From Paenochrobactrum gallinarii (GTDB taxonomy: Bacteria > Pseudomonadota > Alphaproteobacteria > Rhizobiales > Rhizobiaceae), in the NCBI RefSeq assembly GCF_014205685.1, contig NZ_JACIIU010000004.1:186001-250000 (forward strand): a stretch of 64,000 nt of DNA. The letters run 5' to 3'. Below the pieces are notes generated by a model. It was given only the letters and a program-made list of their open reading frames with translations, was not told where the DNA came from and made no database searches. Position numbers and translations under genes: made by a program. Positions 40,172 to 49,308 of this stretch are shown here, one piece after another (position 1 is the stretch's first letter; the number at the start of each line of letters is the position of its first letter).

Positions 40172-40213
40172 AAAGAATTTGGCTCTTATCAGAGCTTATT
40201 AATCGAAATTGAA

Positions 40214-40237
40214 ACCGGAGTATAAGCTCCGTTTTTT
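40214..40237 (+). terminator. Terminator between the YciI and EVE genes
   Basis: CGGAG (40216-40220), loop TATAAG, CTCCG (40227-40231), then six T. The stem is short, so read-through into the EVE gene is likely. Confidence 0.65.
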
Positions 40238-40277
40238 CACGCGTTTGACGTCTGTTTTTCCGGAAAGGATGCGGCCA

Positions 40278-40709
40278 ATGGCTAATTACTGGCTTTTTAA
40301 ATCGGAACCATTCAAATGGTCTTGGGAAATGCAAAAAGCCAAAGGTGCGGCCGGTGAAGAATGGGACGGCGTACGCAATTATCAGGCGCGCAATAATATG
40401 CGTGCCATGAAAATTGGCGATAAAGCTTTTTTCTATCATTCCAATGAAGGTTTGGAAGTCGTCGGCATTGTCGAGGTCAACGAGCTTTCGGCACCTGATA
40501 GTACCACTGACGATCCGCGATGGGATTGCGTGCATATTCGCGCTGTGTGCGATATGCCAAAGCCGGTGACCTTAAAAGCCGTGAAAGCCAATCCGGCTTT
40601 GGAAAAAATGGCGCTTGTGACTTCGATGCGTTTATCTGTTCAGCCTGTTTTGCAAGACGAATGGGATGAGGTTTGCCGCATGGGTGGCCTTGATCCGAAA
40701 AGCATTTAA
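40278..40709 (+). CDS. EVE domain protein
   Basis: 143-residue single EVE domain, PUA-like fold. EVE domains bind modified bases in nucleic acids, and stand-alone bacterial copies have no settled role. The family marks are YWLFKSEPFKWSW at the start, WDGVRNYQARNNMRAMKIGD, AFFYHSNEG and the C-terminal MRLSVQPV. AAAGGA at 40264-40269 sets the ATG at 40278; an upstream in-frame codon at 40209 would run through the terminator. It starts a pair with the methyltransferase 3 bp after it. Confidence 0.93.
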   Translation: MANYWLFKSEPFKWSWEMQKAKGAAGEEWDGVRNYQARNNMRAMKIGDKAFFYHSNEGLEVVGIVEVNELSAPDSTTDDPRWDCVHIRAVCDMPKPVTLKAVKANPALEKMALVTSMRLSVQPVLQDEWDEVCRMGGLDPKSI

Positions 40710-40712
40710 ACG

Positions 40713-41408
40713 ATGAAAAGTGATGCGCGAGATGCCACTTTGCAGCCAAAAGGCGAGCGCATCACATTGTTTATTTTAGAAAATACCAGCCTTCAATATT
40801 TAGATTTTGTACCGGAATTGCAGCTTTATCTGGCCGATGAAGCGCATGACCTTTGGCATAAAACCGAAGAAGAGCTTGCAACTATTGGTCTGCCGCCGCC
40901 GTTTTGGGCTTTTGCCTGGGCTGGCGGGCAGGGCGTTGCCCGTTATATTCTCGATCACCCTGAATTGGTGCGTGGTAAAACTGTTTTGGATTTTGCATCC
41001 GGTTCGGGGTTGGTGGGTCTTGCAGCGGTGAAAGCAGGCGCGCAATCGGTTATGGCAACTGATATTGATGTTTTTGCCATGCCGGCAATGGCGCTTAATG
41101 CGGCAGTCAACGGTGTTGAACTATCGGGCACATCCGACAATCTGATCGGGCAGGATCACGGCTGGGATGTTGTGCTGGCGGGTGATGTTTTTTATGATAA
41201 GCCTTTTGCTGATATTTTGATGCCTTGGTTTCAAAAATTGGCAAATCGCGGTGCACTGGTGCTGATGGGTGATCCGGGGCGTGCTTATCTGCCAAAAGAT
41301 GATTTGGCTGAACTGGCATTGTATCAGGTGCCTGTCACCCGCGCTTTGGAAGACGCAGATGTGAAAGAGACGCGTGTCTGGTGTTTCGCGGATGCGGCGC
41401 AAAGCTGA
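40713..41408 (+). CDS. METTL20-type protein-lysine methyltransferase
   Basis: 231-residue seven-beta-strand methyltransferase. It has PPPFWAFAWAGGQGVARYIL before the SAM motif TVLDFASGSGLVGLAAVKAGA and the post-motif DVVLAGDVFYDKP, the D-V-F-Y-D form typical of METTL20/ETFbeta-KMT relatives. The Agrobacterium homologue is known to methylate lysines of ETF beta and of ribosomal protein L7/L12. etfB itself begins at 63711. Automated tools often call such proteins Nnt1 or PrmA-like; the conserved WAGGQ block argues for the ETF-beta group. Follows the EVE gene by 3 bp. Confidence 0.8.
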   Translation: MKSDARDATLQPKGERITLFILENTSLQYLDFVPELQLYLADEAHDLWHKTEEELATIGLPPPFWAFAWAGGQGVARYILDHPELVRGKTVLDFASGSGLVGLAAVKAGAQSVMATDIDVFAMPAMALNAAVNGVELSGTSDNLIGQDHGWDVVLAGDVFYDKPFADILMPWFQKLANRGALVLMGDPGRAYLPKDDLAELALYQVPVTRALEDADVKETRVWCFADAAQS

Positions 41409-41525
41409 TGAGTGCCATCAAATATATGTGATTTCATCAAATAGACACTATCATAATGAAATAGCTATATAAATGTAGGATGCATCTAAACCGGTGCTGG
41501 TGCTGAATTTTTGAGACAGGCTGTT

Positions 41526-41555
41526 TTGACAAATGAAAGTTTTTCGAGCTTAAGA
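41526..41555 (+). promoter_or_regulatory. Candidate promoter of the cenR-like operon
   Basis: A consensus -35 TTGACA (41526-41531) with TTAAGA (41550-41555) 18 bp on. It would give a leader of about 130 nt. It is the only consensus -35 I saw in the 282-bp gap. Confidence 0.35.
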
Positions 41556-41690
41556 AAATATCTTCTGTAAGTAGAATCGTTTTTTGTCTTTCACGGCTTC
41601 AACTTGTTGATAATCAGTGTCATAAATAGAAAAATGTTAGCTGAAGCATATTCAGGCTGATCGCTATCCGGCTGAAGAAAGAGGACAGGT

Positions 41691-42374
41691 ATGACGAACC
41701 GCACTATTCTCATTGTTGATGATGATGAAGATTTGCGCGCCATTCTGGTCGAGCAGTTAGAGCTCGCCAAAGAATTTCAAATCCGGCAGGAAGCAACCGC
41801 AGCTAAAGCCATGGAAGCGATCAAAGGTAATATCATTGATCTATTGATTATGGATGTCGGCTTGCCGGATATGGATGGTCGTGAAGCGGTGAAGCAATTG
41901 CGTCTCAGCGGCTTTAAAGCACCTGTTATCATGCTGACCGGTCATGACACCGAAGCTGACACGATTTTGGGGCTGGAATCAGGCGCTAATGATTATGTCA
42001 CCAAGCCTTTCCGCTTTGCTGTCCTTCTCGCACGTATTCGCGCTCAGTTGCGCCAATATGAGCAGAGCGAAGATGCGACCTTTGTGGTCGGGCCTTACAC
42101 CTTCAAGCCAGGGCAAAAATTATTGCTCGACGAGAAGGGGGTAAAAATCCGCCTGACCGAAAAAGAGGCGGCGATTATCAAATATCTATACCGTTCCGGC
42201 ACCCAAGTGGTGGGGCGTGATGAGCTTCTGGAAGAGGTTTGGGGCTATAATTCCGGTGTGACAACGCACACGCTTGAAACCCATGTTTATCGTCTTCGTC
42301 AGAAAATCGAGAAAGATCCGTCAAATGTTTCGCTTTTGGTGACAGAAAGCGGGGGATACAAACTTGTGCCATGA
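41691..42374 (+). CDS. cenR: OmpR-family response regulator, CenR/OtpR-like
   Basis: 227 residues: receiver domain (1-115) with acidic D10/D11, phosphoacceptor D55 in LLIMDVGLPD, T83 and K105, then a winged-helix DNA-binding domain (RLTEKEAAIIKYLYRSG..., THTLETHVYRLRQKI). Sequence and pairing with the next gene match the CenR/OtpR regulators of Caulobacter and Brucella, which control cell-envelope genes and are essential or important for growth. No sensor kinase gene is adjacent. AGAGGACAGGT precedes the ATG. The subfamily call rests on synteny and recall. Confidence 0.75.
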   Translation: MTNRTILIVDDDEDLRAILVEQLELAKEFQIRQEATAAKAMEAIKGNIIDLLIMDVGLPDMDGREAVKQLRLSGFKAPVIMLTGHDTEADTILGLESGANDYVTKPFRFAVLLARIRAQLRQYEQSEDATFVVGPYTFKPGQKLLLDEKGVKIRLTEKEAAIIKYLYRSGTQVVGRDELLEEVWGYNSGVTTHTLETHVYRLRQKIEKDPSNVSLLVTESGGYKLVP

Positions 42375-42408
42375 TGGAATAAGTCTGTCGAAAGTGTAAA
42401 AGAACTCT

Positions 42409-42870
42409 ATGGCACTTGATGATGATATTCGCATCTTAGGCAAAGTTGGGCTGTTCGAAACCTTTAACGGCGAGCAGTTGCGTCTGCTTGCCTTTGGTGC
42501 GGAGCGCTTGGTTCTGCGTCCCGGACGTGAATTATTTCATGAAGGGCAAAGTGCGGATTGCGCTTATATAATTGTCTCCGGCCATATAGTTTTGTTTCAC
42601 CGGTTGAAGCATGAGCGCATTCCGGTGCGCTCTGTGCATGTCGGCTCCATCATTGGTGAAATGGCATTGATCGCCCAGACCGACCGTTTAACCGGTGCTT
42701 TGGCAGAAGAAGAAACGGAAGTTATCCGTCTCAGCCGCACGGTTTTCCGTCGCATATTGGAAGAATATCCGGAGCTGGCCGCCAATCTTCATCAGCGTAT
42801 CAGTGAAGATTTGAACAAGATGGTGGCGGATATTGAACAGATCGCTCATCACTTTAACGCGCAAGACTGA
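42409..42870 (+). CDS. Stand-alone cyclic-nucleotide-binding domain protein
   Basis: 153 residues made of one cNMP-binding beta-roll with a C-terminal helix and no helix-turn-helix or enzyme domain. The phosphate-binding cassette reads GSIIGEMALIAQTDRLTGALAEE: GEMAL is canonical, and the arginine is kept in DRLTGA. In Brucella the equivalent gene (annotated as a cAMP-dependent protein kinase regulatory subunit) is co-transcribed with otpR; here it starts 34 bp after the response regulator. It may tune that regulator in response to a nucleotide, which is inference. Confidence 0.85.
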   Translation: MALDDDIRILGKVGLFETFNGEQLRLLAFGAERLVLRPGRELFHEGQSADCAYIIVSGHIVLFHRLKHERIPVRSVHVGSIIGEMALIAQTDRLTGALAEEETEVIRLSRTVFRRILEEYPELAANLHQRISEDLNKMVADIEQIAHHFNAQD

Positions 42871-43071
42871 ATCTTTTCAGGTCATGCAGCCGGTCAAAAC
42901 GTGCCGGATGCGGTAAAAATGCCATTTCCGGCGCTGTTCTCTCGTTTGGTTTAAGGTTTTGCTCGACTTGTCTGTAGTGGCAGTTTATGCCGCTATGATG
43001 CATTTGCTATGCATGCAGACTGAGAATGCAGATTTTTCCTTAATCACTGTAGTTTCATTTGACGGAACAGA

Positions 43072-44184
43072 ATGATGACCAACGATCAAAACCTCAATCG
43101 CCCTACTCCTAAAGCCGGTGTCATGGACATCGCTGCCTATGTGCCAGGTAAGGAAACTGTTGAAGGTGTTGCTAAGGTCTATAAGCTCTCCGCCAATGAA
43201 ACCCCGTTAGGGCCGAGCCCGCATGCGCTGGAGGCCTATCGGCACGCCGCCGAACGGCTCGCCATTTATCCGGACGGTCAGGCAACCGTGTTGCGTCAGG
43301 CAATTGCCCAGACCCACGGCCTGAACATGGATAATATTATTTGTGGCAATGGTTCAGATGAATTGCTGGGGCTGATCTGCCATGCCTATTTGTCGGTTGG
43401 TGATGAAACCATCATCACGCAACATGGTTTTGCGATTTATGAAATCCAGACCAAGGCATCGGGCGCCAAGCCAATCACCGTGCAGGAAAAAGATTTGCGT
43501 GTTGATGTCGATGCCATTCTGGCAGCCGTGACACCGCGCACAAAAATTGTTTTCATTGCTAACCCTGCCAACCCGACCGGCACTTATCTGCCGTTTGAAG
43601 AGGTTAAGCGTCTGCATGCCGGTTTGCCAAAAAACGTCATTCTGGTGCTGGATGCCGCTTATTCGGAATATGTGCGCCGCAATGATTATGAGGCTGGTGT
43701 CGAGCTGGTATCTGCCAATGAAAATGTGGTGATGACCCGCACTTTCTCTAAAATCCATGGTCTTTCAGCGCTGCGAGTGGGCTGGGCTTATGCGCCTGTT
43801 CATATGATTGATGCGATGAACCGTATTCGCGGGCCATTCAACATGAATTCGGCAGCATTGGCTGCCGGAGCAGCTGCAATCCGCGACCGCGATCATGTTG
43901 AAACTTCCATTGCTTATAACAGCAAATGGGCTGAATGGCTGACTGAAGAGCTGACCAAAATGGGTTTGCAGGTCACACCATCGGTTACGAATTTTCTGCT
44001 GATCCACTTCCCTGACGATGCAGCCAAATCGGCTGTAAAGGCAGATGAGTGGCTCTCTTCCTATGGCTATATTTTGCGCCGTGTTGGGGGATACGGGTTC
44101 CCTAATGCGTTGCGCCTGACTATCGGCCCGGAAGAAGCCAATCGCGGTGTAATCGCCGCACTCAACGACTTTATGAAGCAGTAA
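43072..44184 (+). CDS. hisC: Histidinol-phosphate aminotransferase (possibly aromatic-acid aminotransferase)
   Basis: PLP-dependent class I/II aminotransferase, 370 residues. [13 protein letters not shown] is the substrate-side signature, ANPANPTG the cofactor region, D194 and Y197 in [10 protein letters not shown], and K227 in [15 protein letters not shown] forms the Schiff base. It is directly followed by tyrC (1 bp gap), so its in vivo amino acceptor may be a tyrosine/phenylalanine precursor as well as imidazole-acetol phosphate; alphaproteobacteria commonly carry several hisC paralogues. Start could be either of two adjacent ATGs. Confidence 0.92.
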   Translation: MMTNDQNLNRPTPKAGVMDIAAYVPGKETVEGVAKVYKLSANETPLGPSPHALEAYRHAAERLAIYPDGQATVLRQAIAQTHGLNMDNIICGNGSDELLGLICHAYLSVGDETIITQHGFAIYEIQTKASGAKPITVQEKDLRVDVDAILAAVTPRTKIVFIANPANPTGTYLPFEEVKRLHAGLPKNVILVLDAAYSEYVRRNDYEAGVELVSANENVVMTRTFSKIHGLSALRVGWAYAPVHMIDAMNRIRGPFNMNSAALAAGAAAIRDRDHVETSIAYNSKWAEWLTEELTKMGLQVTPSVTNFLLIHFPDDAAKSAVKADEWLSSYGYILRRVGGYGFPNALRLTIGPEEANRGVIAALNDFMKQ

Positions 44185-44185
44185 A

Positions 44186-45124
44186 ATGTCTGAACCACAA
44201 TTTAACAAAATTACACTTATCGGCATCGGCCTGATCGGGTCTTCCCTGGCGCGCGTTATTCAGCGTGAGGGCTTGGCCAAACATGTAACCATTGCCACCC
44301 GCAGTCCGGAAACGCTTAAACGTGCAGAAGAACTGCAATTGGGTCATGCATACACGACAGATAGCGCCGAAGCCGTGCGCGATGCTGATCTGGTGATCAT
44401 CTCTGTGCCGGTCGGCTCCTCCGGTGCGGTTGCACGCCAGATTGCCGGATCGCTTAAAGCGGGTGCCATTGTTACCGATGTTGGCTCCACCAAGGCTTCT
44501 GTGATTGAGCAGATGCAGCCGGAATTGCCGGACACAGTGCATTTCATTCCCGGCCATCCGATTGCCGGAACCGAATATTCAGGCCCCGATGCCGGTTTTG
44601 CCGACCTCTTTATCAATCGCTGGTGCATTCTGACACCGCTGCCGGATACGGATAAAGCCGCACTCGACAAATTGTCAGCTTTCTGGGAAGCCTGCGGTTC
44701 GCGCCTTGATCATATGGAGCCGCAGCATCACGATCTGGTGCTGGCGATAGTTTCGCATCTGCCACATTTGATTGCTTACAATATTGTTGGCACAGCCAGC
44801 GATCTGGAACGTGTGACCAAATCGGAAGTGATTAAATACTCCGCTTCCGGTTTCCGTGATTTCACCCGTCTTGCCGCCTCTGACCCGACCATGTGGCGTG
44901 ATGTTTGCCTGCATAATAAAGATGCCATTTTGGAAATGCTGGGTCGTTTCTCGGAAGATCTGGCATCGCTGCAACGCTCCATTCGCTGGGGTGATGGTGA
45001 TGCGCTTTATGATCTCTTCAGCCGTACGCGTGATGTGCGTCGCGGGATTATTGATGCAGGTCAGGAGGTGGATGCACCGGACTTTGGCCGGCAGGCAGCT
45101 GTAAAAGAACCGGTTAAAAGCTGA
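44186..45124 (+). CDS. tyrC: Prephenate/arogenate (cyclohexadienyl) dehydrogenase
   Basis: Oxidative decarboxylation of prephenate or arogenate toward tyrosine with NAD(P). The 312 residues start with the Rossmann motif ITLIGIGLIGSSLARVI. They contain DVGSTKASVIEQM, the catalytic-histidine stretch HFIPGHPIAGTEYSGP and a helical dimerisation domain with LAIVSHLPHLIAYNIVG. No ACT or chorismate mutase domain, so it is the short TyrC type. Translated together with hisC; ends at a bidirectional terminator. Confidence 0.94.
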   Translation: MSEPQFNKITLIGIGLIGSSLARVIQREGLAKHVTIATRSPETLKRAEELQLGHAYTTDSAEAVRDADLVIISVPVGSSGAVARQIAGSLKAGAIVTDVGSTKASVIEQMQPELPDTVHFIPGHPIAGTEYSGPDAGFADLFINRWCILTPLPDTDKAALDKLSAFWEACGSRLDHMEPQHHDLVLAIVSHLPHLIAYNIVGTASDLERVTKSEVIKYSASGFRDFTRLAASDPTMWRDVCLHNKDAILEMLGRFSEDLASLQRSIRWGDGDALYDLFSRTRDVRRGIIDAGQEVDAPDFGRQAAVKEPVKS

Positions 45125-45140
45125 TAATTGTCATTTAATT

Positions 45141-45180
45141 AAAAAACCGCCTCTCTGATTATTAAAGAGGCGGTTTTTTT
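45141..45180. terminator. Bidirectional terminator between tyrC and the DUF2125 gene
   Basis: AAAAAACCGCCTCT (45141-45154) pairs with AGAGGCGGTTTTTT ending near 45180, with a loop of about 11 nt. The A and T runs fit both converging transcripts. Confidence 0.93.
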
Positions 45181-45193
45181 ATGCCTGAAGTTT

Positions 45194-46210
45194 TTAAAGG
45201 CTCGGCAAACGACCAAGCGGGATAAAGCCGGCATTGGCCTTGCCGTCTTTGATGGTGACATCCAGTGTAGGATTGCCGTTTTCATCTTTTGGCATGGCTG
45301 AAATTGCAAAAAGCAGCGTTGCGATATTGTTGCTCTCTTCGGGGAAGAGAGTTTGAGCGACTTGTGCAAGTGCTGGCGGGTTTGTTAGTGCGATTTTGAT
45401 CTGGCCGTTAATTTCGCCATCGTAATTAACGGAAAACGGCCCGCTTAGTGAAACAACCGCGCCATTGGATAAGGAAATCATTACTTGTTTGATTTCACCT
45501 GACTGGCCGCGCAAATTTTCCGGAAATGGCAGATTGCGATTGTCGAGCAGGTTTTGTGAATCGAATAAAGCGATATTCACCAACCCGTCGATTTCCGGCA
45601 TTTTATTGCGATTGATGAGCTGTGCTGCAAATTCAAGTCCGGCAAAACGGCCATCAAGATTGAAATTATTATCTTCATTGGAGAGCTTAATTTCCAGCTC
45701 CTCCAATTTGGACAAGAGTTCGCTGGCCGTTGGTTCGCTACGCAGTGATATGTTCAGATCAAAGCTTTTGAGCGAAATTTCGGTTGGAAAAGGCTGTGCC
45801 AAACGTGCATTGGACGTAAAGCTGTTCCAGTCAATTTCCAGCGGTTCCAGCCCGGGTAAATTGATAAAGGCAGGGCCGGTCAGCTGATTATTGAGCGACA
45901 TCGGCGCATAGATTGCAGAGCCGGAACTAAACCGGCCAGCCATGAAGGAAATGCCTTCGGACTTTTGCTGCCATGAAATGCTTTCGCAAACCACATCAAG
46001 CTTCAGCGGATAACCGCTGGTTTTCAAGTTTTCACATTGAACATTAATGCCTTTGGCTGTCAGCCCTTTAAGGTCGCTGGCAGCGCGAATTTCCACTTTG
46101 TTTGCCAGATAAAACCAGCCGGCGGTATAAAGAGCAGCGACAAGAGCGAGCAAAACATAAAGCAGTTTGAGCTTTTTGCGCGATGGCGCGGCAGGTTGTG
46201 TCATAGACAT
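45194..46210 (-). CDS. DUF2125 family envelope protein
   Basis: 338 residues. One N-terminal membrane helix (about 15-35, LLYVLLALVAALYTAGWFYLA) is followed by a large soluble part rich in beta strands, with CENLKTSGYPLKLDVVCESISW near the start carrying two cysteines. The pattern matches DUF2125, an alphaproteobacterial family of unknown function. It is probably periplasmic, anchored in the inner membrane, and resembles AsmA/lipid-transfer-type beta-rich proteins in composition, though I cannot claim homology. Divergent from chaC. Confidence 0.85.
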   Translation of the reverse strand: MSMTQPAAPSRKKLKLLYVLLALVAALYTAGWFYLANKVEIRAASDLKGLTAKGINVQCENLKTSGYPLKLDVVCESISWQQKSEGISFMAGRFSSGSAIYAPMSLNNQLTGPAFINLPGLEPLEIDWNSFTSNARLAQPFPTEISLKSFDLNISLRSEPTASELLSKLEELEIKLSNEDNNFNLDGRFAGLEFAAQLINRNKMPEIDGLVNIALFDSQNLLDNRNLPFPENLRGQSGEIKQVMISLSNGAVVSLSGPFSVNYDGEINGQIKIALTNPPALAQVAQTLFPEESNNIATLLFAISAMPKDENGNPTLDVTIKDGKANAGFIPLGRLPSL

Positions 46211-46334
46211 TATAAAACGGCCTTATGCTCAATCGTGATGTTACAGATTGATTTGCAAACTGATCTGACGGATGTTTGTAGCGTAACATAACAGCGCTTC
46301 GCAATGAGGCCAGCATAATGATTGAAAAAATACT

Positions 46335-46865
46335 ATGAAAGATTTTTGGGTTTTTGGTTATGGTTCGCTTATGTGGCGGCCGGGTTTTGATTTTATAGAA
46401 AGCAAACGGGCACGTTTGCACGGATTTCATCGTAATTTATGTATTTATTCGCATGTTTATCGCGGTACAGCCGAAAATCCGGGCTTGGTGCTTGGTTTGG
46501 ACGAGGGCGGCTTTTGTGATGGTTTAGCTTTTAAAGTGGCTGGCAATGAGAGCCAAAAGGTTGTGGACTATCTACGAGAGCGTGAGCAGGTCAACAATGT
46601 CTATCTGGAAAAAAACCAGACGGTTGAACTGGAAGGCGGCTTAATTGCAGAAGCGATCGTCTATGTGGCTGATTGCAACCACGCGCAATATGCAAGGGCT
46701 TTGAGTGCGGAAAAGGCAGCAGGAATTGTGGCTTCAGCTTCAGGCAATGCCGGACCGAACCATGAATATGTCAAAGCTACATTGGAGCATTTGCAGCAAA
46801 TGGGTGTGCGCGATGAGGAGCTGGAGCGCGTTTGGCATTATGTATGTCTGCGGCAGTCAAAATGA
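46335..46865 (+). CDS. ChaC-like gamma-glutamylcyclotransferase
   Basis: 176 residues; ChaC enzymes split glutathione to 5-oxoproline and Cys-Gly. The substrate-binding loop FGYGSLMWRPGF lies at the N-terminus. RARLHGFHRNLCIYSHVYRGT follows, and the likely catalytic Glu is in YLREREQVNNVY. The C-terminal YVKATLEHLQQMGVRDEELERVW is also typical. Stand-alone gene with a short 124-bp divergent control region. The substrate preference (glutathione versus other gamma-glutamyl compounds) is by family only. Confidence 0.9.
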   Translation: MKDFWVFGYGSLMWRPGFDFIESKRARLHGFHRNLCIYSHVYRGTAENPGLVLGLDEGGFCDGLAFKVAGNESQKVVDYLREREQVNNVYLEKNQTVELEGGLIAEAIVYVADCNHAQYARALSAEKAAGIVASASGNAGPNHEYVKATLEHLQQMGVRDEELERVWHYVCLRQSK

Positions 46866-46997
46866 ATTTACAGGTTTTAGCTCTTGTTCTGCCATTAGCC
46901 AGCCGCTAAATAATTACAAAATCAGAGCGATCATTGTCTGGTGGCGCTTTTTACCAATGTCTTTGACTTCAAGTCATACATCTTTATGGAGATATGA

Positions 46998-47288
46998 ATG
47001 ATCGCATTATTTGAAACAATCGATATGGCGCTCAATCTTTATACATGGATTATTATCGCCAGTGCGGTTTTTTCGTGGCTCTATGCTTTCAATGTGATCA
47101 ATTCGAGCAATCGTTTTGTCGCGTCGCTTGGTGAGTTTTTATATAAAGTAACCGAACCGGTTCTGCGCCCGATCCGAAATATTTTGCCTCAGATGAGCGG
47201 TATTGATATTTCGCCGGTGATCCTGCTTTTCATCATTTTCTTCATCCGCCGCTTCATGTGGACCACATTGCTGCCGATGGTGCTGTGA
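46998..47288 (+). CDS. YggT family membrane protein
   Basis: 96 residues with two membrane helices flanking a conserved [23 protein letters not shown]. This is the YggT signature (family members are linked to osmotic tolerance and, in some lineages, cell division). The ATG at 46998 follows TATGGAGAT. Its stop codon overlaps the GTG start of the DUF167 gene, the order also seen for yggT-yggU in enterobacteria. Confidence 0.93.
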   Translation: MIALFETIDMALNLYTWIIIASAVFSWLYAFNVINSSNRFVASLGEFLYKVTEPVLRPIRNILPQMSGIDISPVILLFIIFFIRRFMWTTLLPMVL

Positions 47289-47596
47289 GCATCAGTTTTT
47301 ACCGGCTTGAAAAAGAGGGGGTAACGCTTTTTGTGCGCCTTACCCCCAAAGCTGCTAAAGACGCAGTGGAGGCCGTTATAACAAGCGCTGACGAGCGTTG
47401 TTACTTAAGTGCAAGGGTGAGGGCAGTGCCGGAAAAAGGGCTTGCTAATAAAGCACTGGAAAAGCTGCTGGCGAAAACCCTGAAACTACCGGCAAGCACA
47501 ATCTCGGTTGATGCTGGTGCCACCTCACGGGTTAAGCAGATTTTCATCAGAGGCGATCCCGCAGACTTGGCTGGTCGTCTCGATCAATTGGCATGA
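47285..47596 (+). CDS. DUF167 (YggU) family protein
   Basis: 103 residues of the small alpha/beta DUF167 family: [16 protein letters not shown], then a central [23 protein letters not shown] and the C-terminal [11 protein letters not shown]. Function unknown; cytosolic. A GTG at 47285, overlapping the yggT stop (GTGA), gives a family-like N-terminus and translational coupling; another in-frame GTG at 47258 would overlap yggT by 31 bp. Followed by a strong bidirectional terminator. Confidence 0.9.
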   Translation: MSISFYRLEKEGVTLFVRLTPKAAKDAVEAVITSADERCYLSARVRAVPEKGLANKALEKLLAKTLKLPASTISVDAGATSRVKQIFIRGDPADLAGRLDQLA

Positions 47597-47607
47597 GATA
47601 AGCCTAT

Positions 47608-47641
47608 AAAAAAACTGCCGGTGAAAACCGGCAGTTTTTTT
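47608..47641. terminator. Bidirectional terminator between the DUF167 gene and ppa
   Basis: AAAAACTGCCGGT, a GAAA tetraloop, ACCGGCAGTTTTTT. Perfect stem with A and T runs, serving both convergent genes. Confidence 0.95.
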
Positions 47642-47669
47642 GTATTCTTTTAAAAACTCTTGAGAAAAC

Positions 47670-48200
47670 TCAAGCGCCTTTAGCGCGTTCAATCGCTTCT
47701 ACGATCAGCTTGCGTGCGTAATCTTCATCGCCCCATTCGCCGATCTTGACCCATTTACCAGGTTCCAGATCTTTATAATGTTCGAAGAAATGTGAAATCT
47801 GCTGCAAGGTGATTTCCGGCAGATCTGAGTAGTCGTGGATTTTTTCATAACGACGGGTCAGGTGCGGTGATGGCACAGCAATGATTTTTTCGTCCTTACC
47901 GGCATTGTCTTCCATGACCAGAACGCCGATCGGGCGAACATTGATCACGCAGCCGGGAATCAGCGGACGGGTGTTGCAGATCAGAACGTCGATCGGATCG
48001 CCGTCATCTGAGAGGGTGTGCGGAACAAAGCCGTAGTTACCCGGGTAGGTCATCGGCGTATAAAGGAAGCGATCAACGATCAGTGCGCCTGCATCTTTGT
48101 CCATCTCATATTTAATGGGATGTCCGCCGACCGGAACTTCAATAATGACGTTGATATCTTCGGGAGGATTGGAGCCGATGGAAATGGCATCAATATTCAT
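47670..48200 (-). CDS. ppa: Inorganic pyrophosphatase
   Basis: Family I soluble pyrophosphatase, Mg-dependent; it drives biosynthesis by removing pyrophosphate. The 176 residues carry [16 protein letters not shown] and [12 protein letters not shown]. The metal-binding signature DGDPIDVLI has the three active-site aspartates. GGATACGTC is just upstream of the ATG on the - strand. A short region of 154 bp separates it from the acyltransferase gene. Confidence 0.97.
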   Translation of the reverse strand: MNIDAISIGSNPPEDINVIIEVPVGGHPIKYEMDKDAGALIVDRFLYTPMTYPGNYGFVPHTLSDDGDPIDVLICNTRPLIPGCVINVRPIGVLVMEDNAGKDEKIIAVPSPHLTRRYEKIHDYSDLPEITLQQISHFFEHYKDLEPGKWVKIGEWGDEDYARKLIVEAIERAKGA

Positions 48201-48354
48201 GACGTATCCTTTCGTTTGGCGTTCTGATATCGGGTTTCACAGCATCACGCAACAAAAACGAATAATGCAAAAAGCGGCGAATTGTCGTTATGTGCATGAA
48301 GCGGTGCGGGGTGTTATCAGGCGCTTATATTAAGTGAGTGTGATGATGGGATGA

Positions 48355-49155
48355 TTATTTGTCTGTTTTCACCGGAAAACCAAGCTCTTTCAGGCGATTA
48401 ACCGCTGTTGGCGGCATAGGTGGCGGGTTTTTATCTTGAGCGGCTGCAATCAGCAATTCATCGCAAGCGTTCTCAGTGTCGCGGGTTAGGCGTTCGAGAA
48501 ATTCTTGTTTATCAAGGCCTGCCGGAATAACCGGCAGAACACGGGCACGAATAGAACCGGGATAGCGGAAAATGGAACGGCGCGGCCAGTAAAGTCCGGC
48601 ATTATGAGCAATCGGCAGCACTGGCAGATTAAGTTCGGCATATAGATGCGCAACGCCATATTTATATTGCGGTTCAGCACCTGGCGCACGACGTGTGCCT
48701 TCCGGGTAGATCAGCACCTGACGGCCTTCTGCTATGGCTTTTTCGGCACCTGTCGTGATGGATTTGAGCGCCTTGACGCGTGAACCGCGATCAACGGGGA
48801 TCATTTCCATTTTTCCCACATACCAGCCGAAAACAGGAATACGCATCAGCTCGCGCTTCAGGATCATCACCGGATCGTCAAGATAAGGCAAAAAGGCAAA
48901 CACATCCCAGAAGGACTGGTGTTTGGGGGCGACGATATAAGCGCCTGCCGGAATATTTTCCAAACCTTCAATGATAAAATTGGTGCCGGCAATTTTCTTT
49001 TGCAGCCAAAGACTGCTGCGTGCCCAGAACTTTGGCACGAACCATGCTTTTTTGCGTGGCATGAGAAAGTAAATCGGCGTCCACAGGATCATCTGGAGGA
49101 TCATGCTGAGGTAGAAAAAGAAGTTAAACAGAAGTGACCTGACCGCAGTAAGCAT
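48355..49155 (-). CDS. plsC: 1-acyl-sn-glycerol-3-phosphate acyltransferase
   Basis: Adds the second acyl chain to lysophosphatidic acid in phospholipid synthesis (PlsC/LPLAT family). The 266 residues begin with a membrane helix (LLFNFFFYLSMILQMILW...). The H-x4-D catalytic motif is in APKHQSFWDVF, the glycerol-phosphate-binding motif is YPEGTRRAPG, and VLPIAHNAG completes the block. The order plsC, ydcF-like gene, ftsX, ftsE on one strand is common in Rhizobiales. Confidence 0.93.
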   Translation of the reverse strand: MLTAVRSLLFNFFFYLSMILQMILWTPIYFLMPRKKAWFVPKFWARSSLWLQKKIAGTNFIIEGLENIPAGAYIVAPKHQSFWDVFAFLPYLDDPVMILKRELMRIPVFGWYVGKMEMIPVDRGSRVKALKSITTGAEKAIAEGRQVLIYPEGTRRAPGAEPQYKYGVAHLYAELNLPVLPIAHNAGLYWPRRSIFRYPGSIRARVLPVIPAGLDKQEFLERLTRDTENACDELLIAAAQDKNPPPMPPTAVNRLKELGFPVKTDK

Positions 49156-49308
49156 AATTATTCAGTCTGTCTCCTGAGTGCTGATGGTGTAAATATCCGA
49201 ACAGCAAAAACTCCTACAGATATTATCAGGAAAATGCCAGATTAATGTTAGCATAGCATCTGTGCAGATAAGCAGGAGCAGAGATTGAGCCTTGATTGAG
49301 TTTTATGA

